A stretch of 64,000 nt of DNA, taken from the NCBI RefSeq assembly GCF_026319365.1, contig NZ_JAPDMS010000004.1, positions 310,001 through 374,000 on the forward strand, in the 5' to 3' direction. The position numbers and the translations under genes are program-made. Source of the DNA: Methylophaga sp. OBS1. Lineage in GTDB: Bacteria; Pseudomonadota; Gammaproteobacteria; Nitrosococcales; Methylophagaceae. The notes beneath the pieces are model-generated. The model did no database searches and was not told the origin of the DNA. It saw only the letters and a list, made by a program, of their open reading frames with translations. Shown here piece after piece: positions 17,965-26,948 of this stretch (the first letter of the stretch is position 1; each line of letters opens with the position of its first letter).

Positions 17965-18234
17965 ATGACAGACGTCACTCAGGTCCAGGACTGGTTCGTC
18001 TACATCATTGAAGCAGATAACGGCAAACTCTATACCGGTATTACAACGGATCTGAACAGACGCTTCGCTCAGCACCAGACGCTGAATGGCGGTGCTAGAT
18101 TTTTTCATACCAGCCCGCCACGCAAACTGGTTTATCAGGAAAAACACCCCGATCGCAGTAGTGCATCCAAACGCGAAGCCGCAATAAAAAAACTCAGCAG
18201 ACAAGCCAAAATCGCCCTTATTCGCGGCCACTAA
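17965..18234 (+). CDS. GIY-YIG nuclease-fold protein, UPF0213 (YhbQ-like)
   Basis: 89 residues forming a single GIY-YIG domain: [18 protein letters not shown] supplies the GIY (VYI) and YIG (YTG) elements, followed by Arg in LNRRFAQH and Glu in the REAAIKK helix. This stand-alone family is annotated as a putative endonuclease of unknown cellular role. It lies 36 bases after msrB and probably shares its transcript. Confidence 0.92.
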   Translation: MTDVTQVQDWFVYIIEADNGKLYTGITTDLNRRFAQHQTLNGGARFFHTSPPRKLVYQEKHPDRSSASKREAAIKKLSRQAKIALIRGH

Positions 18235-18241
18235 GTCTGTG

Positions 18242-18247
18242 TATAAT
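18242..18247 (+). promoter_or_regulatory. Putative -10 of ybiT with GC-rich discriminator
   Basis: A perfect TATAAT followed by GGCGGG, starting 8 bases after the GIY-YIG stop. No good -35 is seen at 17 bases (TATTCG). The element lies where an extended in-frame GTG start at 18239 would fall, which supports the internal TTG as the true ybiT start. Confidence 0.5.
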
Positions 18248-18298
18248 GGCGGGTTTTTCACGTCGCCCGTCGACTTTCCTAACGACAGGATTTCTCTC

Positions 18299-19894
18299 TT
18301 GCTAAGCACAGCTAACCTCACCATGCAATTCGGGGCCAAGCCCCTGTTCGAAAACGTCTCGGTCAAGTTCGGAGACGGCAACCGCTACGGCCTTATCGGC
18401 GCCAATGGCTGCGGTAAGTCCACCTTCATGAAAATTCTGGCTGGCGATCAGGAACCGACCTCCGGTAATGTCAGCTGGGATCCGAATGAATCCTTCGCCG
18501 TATTGAAACAGGATCAGTTCGCTTATGAGGATCAGCGGGTCATCGATGTGGTGATCATGGGCGATAAAGCGCTGTGGGAAGTGCATCATGAGCGCGATCG
18601 TATCTATAGTTTGCCGGAGATGAGTGAGGAAGACGGTATCAAGGTCGCTGAACTCGAAGGCCAGTACGCCGAACTCGACGGTTACACCGCCGAAGCCCGC
18701 GCCGGCGAATTATTGCTGGGTGTGGGGATTCCGGTGGAACAGCATTACGGGCCTATGAGTGAAATCGCACCGGGCTGGAAGCTGCGTATTCTGCTGGCGC
18801 AGGTACTGTTTGCCGATCCCGATATTCTGTTGCTCGACGAACCGACCAACCACCTGGATATCAACACCATCCGCTGGCTGGAAGATATTCTCAATCAGCG
18901 AAACAGCACCATGGTCATCATTTCGCATGACCGCCACTTTCTTAACAGTGTCTGCACCCATATGGCGGATATGGATTATGGCGAGTTGCGTGTTTATCCC
19001 GGTAACTATGATGATTACATGATTGCTTCCACTCAGGCCCGCGAACGCCTGCAGGCGGATAATGCCAAGAAAAAAGCGCAGATTAAGGAATTGCAGGAGT
19101 TTGTCTCGCGTTTTTCGGCCAATGCTTCCAAGGCCAAACAAGCGACTTCGCGTCAGAAGCAGATTGAAAAAATCCAGCTTGATGACATTAAACCGTCGAG
19201 CCGCGTTAACCCCTATATTCGTTTTACTCAGGACAAAAAACTGTTTCGTAACGCGCTGGAAGTCAGCAAAGTCAGTCAGTTCTTCGACGGTGACAAACCG
19301 TTGTTTGATAATTTCAGCTTTATCACCGAAGTAGGCGAGCGCATTGCGATTATCGGCCCCAACGGGATAGGTAAATCCACCCTGGTCAAAACCCTGGTCG
19401 GTGATATGCCGCCTAAAAGCGGTGAAGTGAAATGGTCGGAAAACGCCAATATCGGTTACTACGCCCAGGACCACGACCATCTGTTTAAAAACGACATGAA
19501 CCTGTATGACTGGATGGCACAGTGGGCCGGTCCCGAGGACGATGAACAGGTAATCCGCGGTACGCTGGGGCGTCTACTGTTTTCAGGACATATGATCGAT
19601 AAAAAAGTGAATGTCCTATCCGGTGGTGAAAAAGGCCGCATGCTGCTGGGCAAGCTGATTCTGCAACGTCCCAACATCCTGGTCATGGACGAACCTACCA
19701 ACCATATGGATATGGAATCGATCGAATCACTGAATATGGCGCTGGAGCAGTTCGATGGCACGCTGTTCTTCGTCAGTCATGACCGTGAATTCGTCTCCTC
19801 ACTCGCAACCCGCATTTTTGATATGGAAGCCGAAGGTCTGACTGACTTCCATGGCAGCTATGATGAGTACTTGCAAAGCCTGGGCATTGGTTAG
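18299..19894 (+). CDS. ybiT: ABC-F ATPase YbiT
   Basis: 531 residues from a TTG at 18299, matching the family length and its N-terminus ([23 protein letters not shown] region). AGGA lies 9 bases upstream. A GTG at 18239 would add 20 residues but coincides with the promoter -10. Two cassettes: GANGCGKS and GPNGIGKS Walker A, with LDEPTNHLD and MDEPTNHMD Walker B. The linker [25 protein letters not shown] and the sentence-like block [21 protein letters not shown] are characteristic of YbiT. It is a ribosome-associated translation factor of incompletely known role. It is the third ABC-F gene in the window. Confidence 0.94.
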   Translation: MLSTANLTMQFGAKPLFENVSVKFGDGNRYGLIGANGCGKSTFMKILAGDQEPTSGNVSWDPNESFAVLKQDQFAYEDQRVIDVVIMGDKALWEVHHERDRIYSLPEMSEEDGIKVAELEGQYAELDGYTAEARAGELLLGVGIPVEQHYGPMSEIAPGWKLRILLAQVLFADPDILLLDEPTNHLDINTIRWLEDILNQRNSTMVIISHDRHFLNSVCTHMADMDYGELRVYPGNYDDYMIASTQARERLQADNAKKKAQIKELQEFVSRFSANASKAKQATSRQKQIEKIQLDDIKPSSRVNPYIRFTQDKKLFRNALEVSKVSQFFDGDKPLFDNFSFITEVGERIAIIGPNGIGKSTLVKTLVGDMPPKSGEVKWSENANIGYYAQDHDHLFKNDMNLYDWMAQWAGPEDDEQVIRGTLGRLLFSGHMIDKKVNVLSGGEKGRMLLGKLILQRPNILVMDEPTNHMDMESIESLNMALEQFDGTLFFVSHDREFVSSLATRIFDMEAEGLTDFHGSYDEYLQSLGIG

Positions 19895-19986
19895 GTTCTG
19901 AATTTCTGCTAAGCGCCAGTCAGGCCTCAACTTTTGTCATTTTTTCATGCTACTGTATTGCCATCATTCAATCTGAGGACAACGGC

Positions 19987-20556
19987 ATGAAACAGTGGCA
20001 TAAGCATATTATGAAAAAATGGACCCTCCTGATGACCAGTCTGGGCATGCTGTTTTTTGCCAGCCCGGCACTGACACTGGCAGCTTCCGCTACAGAGATA
20101 GATATCGGCGTCAGCGAAACCCTGAAAGAATTCAAAGTTGAGGTTCCCGGTGGCGAGCAGTTTTTGGAACGCGCCACAGGGGTGCTTGTGTTCCCCAAAA
20201 TCATCAAAGCCGGTTTTGGTATTGGTGGCGAATATGGTGAAGGCGCTTTGATGATTAATGGTGAAACCGTGTCTTATTACAGCACCGCCGCCGCTTCCAT
20301 TGGCCTGCAACTGGGCGCGCAGAGCAAATCGCTGGTGATTGTCTTTCTGGAACAGGAGGCACTGAACTACTTCCGCAACAGTAAAGGCTGGAAAGCCGGC
20401 GTGGATGGCTCAGTTGCAGTCGTGGAGTGGGGCACCGGAGAAGATATCAACACCATTGATATCGAGGATCCTATCGTCGGCTTTATGTTCAGTAACAAGG
20501 GGCTGATGTTCAACCTGACGCTGGAAGGCGCCAAATTCAGCAGAATCAACAAATAA
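19987..20556 (+). CDS. SYLF (Ysc84) domain lipid-binding protein
   Basis: 189 residues with an N-terminal hydrophobic signal-like segment (about 11-34, ending LTLAASA), so exported or membrane-anchored. The rest is a single SYLF domain: FLERATGVLVFPKIIKAGFGIGGEYGEGAL, SYYSTAAASIGLQLGAQ, and the C-terminal EDPIVGFMFSNKGLMFN. SYLF domains bind phosphoinositides or other lipids in eukaryotes; the bacterial role is unclear. RBS GAGGACAACGGC precedes ATG. The next gene starts at the base after its stop codon. Confidence 0.9.
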   Translation: MKQWHKHIMKKWTLLMTSLGMLFFASPALTLAASATEIDIGVSETLKEFKVEVPGGEQFLERATGVLVFPKIIKAGFGIGGEYGEGALMINGETVSYYSTAAASIGLQLGAQSKSLVIVFLEQEALNYFRNSKGWKAGVDGSVAVVEWGTGEDINTIDIEDPIVGFMFSNKGLMFNLTLEGAKFSRINK

Positions 20557-20901
20557 ATGTCAGAACAGCACTCGAATTATCCCCCCAAGACCTGCGACAT
20601 CGACCGACTGGTAACTCATCAACGGCTGGTCGATGTCGCACTCGCCGGGCGGAAAACCCAGCAACGCCGCAATGGCGTGTATGCTTATCCCGGTGAAACC
20701 TTTTTTCTCGGTTCAGCAAAGTTTGTAATTACCGGACTGGAAAGACAGTCTCTGGGTGACATGACGGAAAGCGATGCCAAAGCGGAAGGCTTTCCCGATC
20801 TGAGTACTTACCAACAACTGATCATCAGTATGCATGCCGGTATGGACTGGAATGACGCCCACCAGGTCTGGGTGCATAGCTTCGAGAAACAGAGCAATTA
20901 A
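20557..20901 (+). CDS. ASCH domain protein
   Basis: 114 residues. The core (VDVALAGRKTQQRRNGVYAYPGETFFLGSAKFVITGLERQSLGDMTESDAKAEGF) fits the ASCH fold, a small PUA-like beta-barrel predicted to bind RNA or modified nucleosides; some members are amidohydrolases acting on N4-acetylcytidine. Its start directly follows the SYLF stop (TAAATG), so the two are probably co-translated. The last four bases overlap the end of the convergent flavoprotein gene. Specific substrate unknown. Confidence 0.8.
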   Translation: MSEQHSNYPPKTCDIDRLVTHQRLVDVALAGRKTQQRRNGVYAYPGETFFLGSAKFVITGLERQSLGDMTESDAKAEGFPDLSTYQQLIISMHAGMDWNDAHQVWVHSFEKQSN

Positions 20902-22307
20902 TCCAGCGCCTCGGCACTCATCGCTTCACAGCGGGATAAATCAAAACCACCCTCTGACGAGATTTTCGATTGCAAATCCCGAAGCGCAGTCCGCAATCCC
21001 TCTTCCACTACTGGATGATAAATCGGCATCGCCAGTATTTCGGTCACGGTCATTTTCTGCTGAATAGCGAGTGCCAGTAGATGTGCCAGATGGCCGGCAT
21101 CAGGGGCGGCCATTTCGGCTCCGAGCAGCCTGCCAGTCTGTCTGTCTGCATAGACTTTAAGGTAACCGCTGTTGTTCCGCGCGGCTCTGGCCCGGCCCTG
21201 CTTTGAGAAATCGACTTTACCTGACACATAATCCTGCTTTTCCAACTCTCCGGCAGGCTGGCCGACGACCGCCACTTCCGGCTCGCAGAACACCACACTG
21301 AGAGGGATACGACGGCAATACGAAGAGACCGATTCAGCCATCGCATTGTGACCGGCAATACGGCCATCATCTGCGGCTTCATGTAATAGCATGGTATCGG
21401 CCCGCACATCGCCGGCTATAAAAACCGGCTGGTCTTCAAGCTGCAAGGTATGCGGATCGACATGGGGAAGCCCCTGCTCATCAAGCTCAATATCGAGGTT
21501 TTCAAGGCCAATATTATCGATATTGGGTTTGCGCCCAATCGCGACGATGACCTGTTCAAATTCATCGCTGAAATCACCGGCTTTGACTTTGACGCCATTT
21601 GGAGACTGTTCCAGTTCCGCATCTTCGCCCAGCTTAAGCTTGAATTCTTTGTTCAGGCTCTCGTGAAGCGCATTGTTAACCTGTTTATCACTCAGCCCTG
21701 CCAACATCTTGTCAGACCCAAAGCCCGTGATTTCAACACCGAGGCGGCTCAGGGCCTGGGCGATTTCGAGGCCGATGGCACCGAGTCCTATCACCGCAAT
21801 CCGCTTGGCAAAACCATTTTGATCAAACAGATTATCACTGGTCAGAATATGCTCATGAAAAGCCTGCCAGCTGTCAGGCACCACCGGTCGTGAACCGGTG
21901 GCGATGATAATCTTTTTGCAGTCAATGATTTCACCACCGGCTTTCACCCGATTAGGCCCCAGCAGGCGGGCCTTTTGTTTCAATAGTTGCTGATTGAATC
22001 GCTCAGTGGCTTCCAGCGTACTGTCAACAAAGAAATCCCTGAGCTTTTGAACCCGCTGCATCACCGCGGGCATATCCACTGCCAGCTTATCGGCATGCTG
22101 AATGCCAAACTCTGCAAAGCTGAGCCTGCGATGATAAGCCTTGGCGGCCTCAATCAGCAGCTTGGAGGGCATACAGCCGACCCGGGCACAGGTCGTGCCC
22201 AGCGGCCCCGGGTCAACAAGCAAAAAATCCTCAGTCTGCTTACTGACCTCTCTGGCGGCAGCCAGGCCGGCCGTGCCCGCACCAATAATGACTACGTCGG
22301 TACGCAT
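20898..22307 (-). CDS. Dihydrolipoamide dehydrogenase-like pyridine nucleotide-disulfide oxidoreductase
   Basis: 469 residues. FAD-binding GAGTAG at 9-14, redox disulfide Cys40-x4-Cys45 in TCARVGCMPSK, NAD(P) motif GLGAIGLEIA, second FAD motif (PVFIAGDV), and a C-terminal dimerisation domain with YHPVVEEG, where lipoamide dehydrogenases have the catalytic His-Glu pair. No 2-oxoacid dehydrogenase E1 or E2 gene is nearby, so its partner is unknown; it may be a stand-alone lipoyl dehydrogenase or relative. It is encoded downstream of dodecin and an FNT channel on the same strand. Confidence 0.88.
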   Translation of the reverse strand: MRTDVVIIGAGTAGLAAAREVSKQTEDFLLVDPGPLGTTCARVGCMPSKLLIEAAKAYHRRLSFAEFGIQHADKLAVDMPAVMQRVQKLRDFFVDSTLEATERFNQQLLKQKARLLGPNRVKAGGEIIDCKKIIIATGSRPVVPDSWQAFHEHILTSDNLFDQNGFAKRIAVIGLGAIGLEIAQALSRLGVEITGFGSDKMLAGLSDKQVNNALHESLNKEFKLKLGEDAELEQSPNGVKVKAGDFSDEFEQVIVAIGRKPNIDNIGLENLDIELDEQGLPHVDPHTLQLEDQPVFIAGDVRADTMLLHEAADDGRIAGHNAMAESVSSYCRRIPLSVVFCEPEVAVVGQPAGELEKQDYVSGKVDFSKQGRARAARNNSGYLKVYADRQTGRLLGAEMAAPDAGHLAHLLALAIQQKMTVTEILAMPIYHPVVEEGLRTALRDLQSKISSEGGFDLSRCEAMSAEALD

Positions 22308-22327
22308 CCCTTACCCCGCCTCTTGGC

Positions 22328-22537
22328 TCAGCTTTCGATACGGAAACCGACCTTGATGGTGACCTGCCAGAACTGGACATCGCCGTTTTCAATCGAGCCG
22401 CGGGTTTCAACCACCTCAAACCAGTCCATGTGTTTGACGGTTTCGCCCGCTTTTCTGACAGCGCTACGGATCGCTTGATCGGTGCTCTCAGGCGAGCTGC
22501 CGGTGAGTTCAATGATTTTATAAATATGATCAGTCAT
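22328..22537 (-). CDS. Dodecin (flavin-binding)
   Basis: 69 residues matching the dodecin family: [23 protein letters not shown], the flavin-stacking Trp39 in [12 protein letters not shown], and the C-terminal strand with Gln in [12 protein letters not shown]. Dodecins form hollow dodecamers that store or buffer FMN/FAD or riboflavin. The gene overlaps the end of the upstream FNT channel gene by 8 bases, and the flavoprotein follows 20 bases on, so these three are likely one transcript. Confidence 0.95.
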   Translation of the reverse strand: MTDHIYKIIELTGSSPESTDQAIRSAVRKAGETVKHMDWFEVVETRGSIENGDVQFWQVTIKVGFRIES

Positions 22538-23381
22538 GAGTACTCTCCTTATTTTTGCGCAGGTAAATAAACCAGTAGACCAGGCCGACGAACAAACCGC
22601 CGCCCAGCATATTGCCTACAGTTACAGGCAGCAGGTTGTGCCATAAAAATCCTGTTATGGTGAGATTATCGATATCGACCGGCATCAGCGACTGCAGCAT
22701 GTGGGGCTCCAGACTGGCGAGCAGACCGGCCGGGATAAAATACATATTAGCAACCGAATGCTCGAAGCCCAGCGCCACAAAGGCAGTAATGGGAAACAAA
22801 ATCGCCAGCACCTTATCCACTACGGTCCTGCCCGCATAACATAACCATAAGGCCAGGCAAACCAGCACATTACATAAAATGCCGCGAAACAGCGCCTCCA
22901 GCCAGCTCAGGTTGACCTTGCTGTTGGCAATCGCAATTGCCTTGGCGCCGACGGCACCATCAGCCAGTTGCCAGTGACCGCTGAAATAAATCATCAACAG
23001 CATGCCCATGGCACCGACAAAGTTACCCAGATAGACAATCAGCCAGTTTTTTAGCAGCTGGCCCAGTGTCACCTTGCCGTCGACAAAAGCCATGACAATC
23101 AGGTTATTACCAGTGAACAGTTCAGCCCCGGCAACTACTACCAGGATCAATCCAAGGCAGAACACCAGGCCGCCCATCAACCGTAACAGGCCACCGGCGA
23201 TGCTGCCAGGATCATAGGTCACCACGGTGAAAAATGCTGCACCCAGAGCGATAAACGCACCGGCCAGCACCGCCAGAGCAAACACCTGCAAGGGGTCCCC
23301 CGTCGCCTTGGTGACGCCAAGCTGTTGTACACGGGCTGCAATCTGCTGTGGCGTGTAGGCATCCACTGAAAACTGATCCAT
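22530..23381 (-). CDS. Formate/nitrite transporter (FNT) family channel
   Basis: 283 residues from ATG at 23381, preceded by AAGGAG; an in-frame ATG at 23414 lacks an RBS and adds 11 residues. Six membrane spans are evident, with the FNT signatures [33 protein letters not shown] and the second repeat ([22 protein letters not shown]). FNT proteins (FocA, NirC, HSC) pass formate, nitrite or hydrosulfide; substrate cannot be set from sequence here. Its start is 175 bases from the divergent deaD start. Confidence 0.92.
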   Translation of the reverse strand: MDQFSVDAYTPQQIAARVQQLGVTKATGDPLQVFALAVLAGAFIALGAAFFTVVTYDPGSIAGGLLRLMGGLVFCLGLILVVVAGAELFTGNNLIVMAFVDGKVTLGQLLKNWLIVYLGNFVGAMGMLLMIYFSGHWQLADGAVGAKAIAIANSKVNLSWLEALFRGILCNVLVCLALWLCYAGRTVVDKVLAILFPITAFVALGFEHSVANMYFIPAGLLASLEPHMLQSLMPVDIDNLTITGFLWHNLLPVTVGNMLGGGLFVGLVYWFIYLRKNKESTHD

Positions 23382-23488
23382 CGGTGTCTCCTTTACCTCA
23401 CTCAAGTTCATCATAAAGCCTGTGCAGTGCCGCTTGCCAGTTCGTCAATAAACAAATGTTTTTTCTGTCTTTTATTCAGTCAGCATCG

Positions 23489-23494
23489 TATAAT
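23489..23494 (+). promoter_or_regulatory. Putative -10 of deaD with GC-rich discriminator
   Basis: TATAAT followed by GTCGGG and then TTTTACAC, nearly the same string as upstream of ybiT (TATAAT, GGCGGG, TTTTTCAC). No convincing -35. It would give a leader of about 55 bases before the deaD ATG at 23556. Confidence 0.5.
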
Positions 23495-23555
23495 GTCGGG
23501 TTTTACACCCCGCTTATCAGTTTTGCGTTCAAAACTGACCATCACAGGTTTATTC

Positions 23556-25346
23556 ATGTCCACAGAACATCGTGAAACGATGCCCTCATTCAGTGAGTTA
23601 GGTATTGCCCCGGCTATTCTCAAAGCGATTCAGGAAGCCGGTTATGAAACCCCTTCCCCGATTCAGGCACAAAGCATTCCGCCATTACTGGAAGGCCGGG
23701 ATCTGCTTGGGCAGGCGCAAACTGGTACCGGTAAGACCGCGGCCTTCTCACTGCCGCTGCTAAGCCGTCTTGACGGCAAACAGCAGGCGCCGCAACTACT
23801 GGTTCTGACACCAACCCGTGAACTCGCCATCCAGGTCGCAGAAGCCATTCAGGGCTATGGTCGCCATATCAAAAACTTCCATGTGCTGCCGATTTACGGT
23901 GGCCAGAGCATGGGCCTGCAACTGCGTGCGCTGCAGCGTAATCCACAGGTAATTGTGGGCACACCGGGCCGTATTCTGGATCACATCCGCCGCGGCAAAC
24001 TGCAGCTCGACGCACTGCGTTCCTTGGTACTGGATGAAGCCGATGAGATGTTGCGCATGGGCTTTATTGATGACGTTGAAACCATCCTGCAGGAAACCCC
24101 GCAGGAACGTCAGGTTGCGCTGTTTTCAGCGACCATGCCCAAGCCGATTCACCGGGTCGCTCAACGTTATCTGCAAAATCCGGTTGAGGTACATATCAAG
24201 GCCAAAACCTCAACCGTCGATACCATTAACCAACGCTACTGGCAGGTGACGGGGCTGCATAAGCTGGATGCCCTCACACGGATCCTGGAAGTCGAAGATT
24301 TCGATGGCATGATTATCTTCGTACGCACCAAGAACGCGACCGTGGATCTGGCTGAAAAGCTGGAAGCACGGGGTTACGCGGCAGCGGCGATCAATGGTGA
24401 CATGAATCAGGCGCTGCGCGAAAAGACCATCGAAAAAATGAAAGCCGGCCAAATCGATATCCTGGTCGCCACCGATGTCGCGGCACGCGGTCTTGATATT
24501 GAACGCATGAGTCATGTGGTCAACTACGATATTCCCTACGATACCGAATCCTATGTGCATCGTATCGGTCGCACCGGCCGTGCCGGTCGTAAAGGCGAAG
24601 CGATCCTGTTCGTTGCTCCCAGAGAAAAGCGCATGCTGGGTGCCATCGAGAGAGCCACCAAGCAGACCATTGCCCGCATGCAACTGCCAAGCAGCGAAGA
24701 TATCGCTGATCGTCGTGTGATGGCCTTTAAACAGCTCTTGACCGAAACTATCGAATCACAGGATCTGGGCTTTTTTGAAACCCTGATTGCCCAGTATCAG
24801 GAAGAGCATAATGCTGACCCACTGGAACTGGCTGGCGCCCTCGCCTTCCTGGTTCAGAAGCAACGGCCGCTGAATCCGGTGTCGCACACCAGCGAACGCA
24901 AAGCGCCCCGCGACAAGGCTGACAATGGCGAGCGACCTAGGCGCGGTGATAAACCCGCACGTGAACCGAGAGAGCGGACTCGCCACCAGACCGAAGCCGG
25001 CATGATTACCTACCGGGTGGAAGTCGGCAGCGAGCATAAGGTCGAACCTAAACATCTGGTGGGTGCGATTGCCAATGAGGCTGGTCTCGACAGCCAGTTC
25101 ATCGGCCGCATTTCGATTATGGACGATCACAGCTTTATCGATCTGCCGGAAGGCATGCCTAAAGACATCTTCCAGCACTTGCGTAAGATCTGGGTCAATC
25201 AGCATCAACTGCAAATCAGTCTGGCTGAAAACGACGGTGAGAAACGGCCTGCTTCGCCCGGTTCACGCAAAATGCCAAGGAAAAACGGCCCGCGCAAAGC
25301 GGCCAAGGGCGGCAAAGCGCCTCAGGGTCGTCAGAAGCGCCGATAA
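23556..25346 (+). CDS. deaD: ATP-dependent DEAD-box RNA helicase DeaD/CsdA
   Basis: 596 residues from ATG at 23556; an upstream in-frame ATG at 23427 would precede the putative promoter and is rejected. Motifs in order: Q motif (F-x-ELGI...SPIQAQSIP), AQTGTGKT, PTRELAIQV, LDEADEML, SATM, then helicase C with ARGLDIERMSHV and HRIGRTGRAGR. A DbpA-type RNA-binding domain (ITYRVEVGSEHKVEPKHLVGAI...) and a basic tail rich in Lys, Arg and Gly complete it. It unwinds RNA in ribosome assembly and mRNA decay, notably in the cold. Confidence 0.95.
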   Translation: MSTEHRETMPSFSELGIAPAILKAIQEAGYETPSPIQAQSIPPLLEGRDLLGQAQTGTGKTAAFSLPLLSRLDGKQQAPQLLVLTPTRELAIQVAEAIQGYGRHIKNFHVLPIYGGQSMGLQLRALQRNPQVIVGTPGRILDHIRRGKLQLDALRSLVLDEADEMLRMGFIDDVETILQETPQERQVALFSATMPKPIHRVAQRYLQNPVEVHIKAKTSTVDTINQRYWQVTGLHKLDALTRILEVEDFDGMIIFVRTKNATVDLAEKLEARGYAAAAINGDMNQALREKTIEKMKAGQIDILVATDVAARGLDIERMSHVVNYDIPYDTESYVHRIGRTGRAGRKGEAILFVAPREKRMLGAIERATKQTIARMQLPSSEDIADRRVMAFKQLLTETIESQDLGFFETLIAQYQEEHNADPLELAGALAFLVQKQRPLNPVSHTSERKAPRDKADNGERPRRGDKPAREPRERTRHQTEAGMITYRVEVGSEHKVEPKHLVGAIANEAGLDSQFIGRISIMDDHSFIDLPEGMPKDIFQHLRKIWVNQHQLQISLAENDGEKRPASPGSRKMPRKNGPRKAAKGGKAPQGRQKRR

Positions 25347-25360
25347 GTTTTTTTAAACAG

Positions 25361-25391
25361 GCCGGAGAGCGCAATACTCTCCGGCTTCCTT
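25361..25391 (+). terminator. Probable terminator after deaD
   Basis: Perfect 9-bp stem GCCGGAGAG (25361-25369) with CTCTCCGGC (25377-25385) and a 7-nt loop; the tail TTCCTTCC is T-rich but interrupted, so efficiency may be partial. Confidence 0.65.
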
Positions 25392-25421
25392 CCTGCAAAC
25401 CGGCATGCCACAATAAGCCGC

Positions 25422-26651
25422 ATGCTGAATATCATCTGGATCGCCTTTTTTCTGATCGCCTTTGCGGTGGCACTGTTCAAGCTTATCGTGCTTGGCGATC
25501 AGATGGTGTTCTCCCAGTTGATGGAGGCCATGTTCGAACTGGCCAAAACCGCCTTTGAAATCTCCCTTGGGCTGACCGGTATTCTTGCTCTATGGCTGGG
25601 TATTATGAAAATCGGTGAGCGCAGTGGCTTTGTTGATTTGCTTACGCGTGGCCTGACCCCGCTGTTCCAGCGACTGATGCCGGACATCCCCAAAAACCAT
25701 CCCGCCCTGGGTTCGATGGTCATGAATATCTCTGCCAATGCATTAGGCCTTGATAATGCTGCCACGCCGCTGGGCATTAAAGCCATGAAAGAGTTGCAGG
25801 AATTGAACCCGTTCAAGGACACGGCGAGCAATGCCCAGATTCTGTTTCTGGTGATTAATACCTCCGCGGTCACGCTGTTTCCGGTCACTATCTTCACTTA
25901 CCGGGCCCAGATGGGCGCCGCCAATCCCACTGATGTGTTTATTCCCATCCTGCTCGCGACCTACATGTCGACTTTGGTAGGTCTGTTAACCGTTGCCTGG
26001 GTACAGAAAATCAACCTGCTCGACCGCGTCGTGCTTAGCTACCTGGGCGGTTTTACTCTGTTGGTCGTGGGCCTGCTTAGCTACTTTGCCAGCCTGTCAC
26101 AGGAAACCATGCTGAGTCAGTCGGCGCTGATCAGTAATGTGATTCTGTTCTCTCTTGTCGTGATCTTTATCAGTGCCGCTGCACTGAAAAAAGTGAATGC
26201 TTACGAAGCTTTTATCGATGGTGCCAAGGAAGGCTTTGAAACGGCGGTCAGAATTATTCCTTATCTGGTGGCTATGCTGGTTGCAATCGGCGTGTTCCGT
26301 GCCAGTGGTGCACTTGAGCTCATCTTTGACGGTCTTCGTAGCCTGGTTCTGAGCCTGGGGCTGGATGACCGCTTCATCGATGCGATGCCAACGGCATTAA
26401 TGAAACCGTTCAGCGGCAGTGGTGCTCGCGCGATGATGGTCGATACCATGCAGGCGTATGGTGCCGACTCTTTTGCTGGCCGCCTGTCTTCCATCGTACA
26501 GGGCAGCACAGAAACCACCTTTTACGTGTTGGCCGTGTATTTCGGCGCCGTCGGTATCAGAAACATCCGTCATGCGGTCGGCTGTGGCCTCGCCGCTGAC
26601 TTTGCCGGTATTATCGCCGCGATTAGTGTCGCCTACTGGTTCTTCGGCTGA
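25422..26651 (+). CDS. SpmA/SpmB-like nucleoside-recognition (Gate) domain membrane protein
   Basis: 409 residues, strongly hydrophobic with about ten membrane spans in two related halves. The first half carries a SpmA-like block (NHPALGSMVMNISANALGLDNAATPLGIKAMKEL) and the second a SpmB-like block (AMPTALMKPFSGSGARAMMVD...IVQGSTETTFYVLAVYFGAVG). In Bacillus these are two separate spore maturation proteins; single fused proteins occur in non-sporulating bacteria with unknown transport function. It lies just past the deaD terminator. Confidence 0.88.
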   Translation: MLNIIWIAFFLIAFAVALFKLIVLGDQMVFSQLMEAMFELAKTAFEISLGLTGILALWLGIMKIGERSGFVDLLTRGLTPLFQRLMPDIPKNHPALGSMVMNISANALGLDNAATPLGIKAMKELQELNPFKDTASNAQILFLVINTSAVTLFPVTIFTYRAQMGAANPTDVFIPILLATYMSTLVGLLTVAWVQKINLLDRVVLSYLGGFTLLVVGLLSYFASLSQETMLSQSALISNVILFSLVVIFISAAALKKVNAYEAFIDGAKEGFETAVRIIPYLVAMLVAIGVFRASGALELIFDGLRSLVLSLGLDDRFIDAMPTALMKPFSGSGARAMMVDTMQAYGADSFAGRLSSIVQGSTETTFYVLAVYFGAVGIRNIRHAVGCGLAADFAGIIAAISVAYWFFG

Positions 26652-26948
26652 TTGATATTATCCGCTGATTTCGCACATGATCGCTGATTAATAAAAAGTC
26701 AGTAGCCTAATGCAGGCGGCATGATTTATATGGTCTGTTGGCCTGATCTTCCGCTGTTGCTTACTCGCATTAATCTGTGAACATCCCTGTCATCTGCGGA
26801 TAGAGAGTCACTCTGGGAAATAAAAAATATCCTCTTTAATCAGAGAAATATGCTATTTTTAGCACCCCGTTCAAACTCCTGCGCCTCGCCTGTTGCTGAG
26901 ATTTCATGAGCCTCAAAACGGTATAACGTTTGTATGGAGATCCCATGA
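26652..26948. other. Intergenic region before the 2OG oxygenase gene
   Basis: About 297 bases, A/T-rich, with no gene, RNA or convincing terminator seen. It ends with ATGGAGATCCC followed by overlapping ATG (26945) and TTG (26949) start options. The promoter of the following three-gene operon should be here but could not be placed. Confidence 0.4.

Noticed and set aside
18239..18298. Upstream GTG extension of ybiT
   Set aside because: The GTG overlaps a TATAAT -10 element and adds 20 residues absent from the family's usual N-terminus; TTG at 18299 fits better.
17578..18381. Long minus-strand open frame of 267 codons
   Set aside because: It runs opposite msrB and the GIY-YIG gene, both clearly recognisable on the plus strand; composition is that of an antisense frame.
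18710..19480. Minus-strand open frame of 256 codons
   Set aside because: Fully antisense to ybiT with no recognisable motif or ribosome-binding site.
23427..23555. Upstream 43-codon extension of deaD
   Set aside because: It spans the probable promoter and reads as random sequence; ATG at 23556 begins the normal protein.
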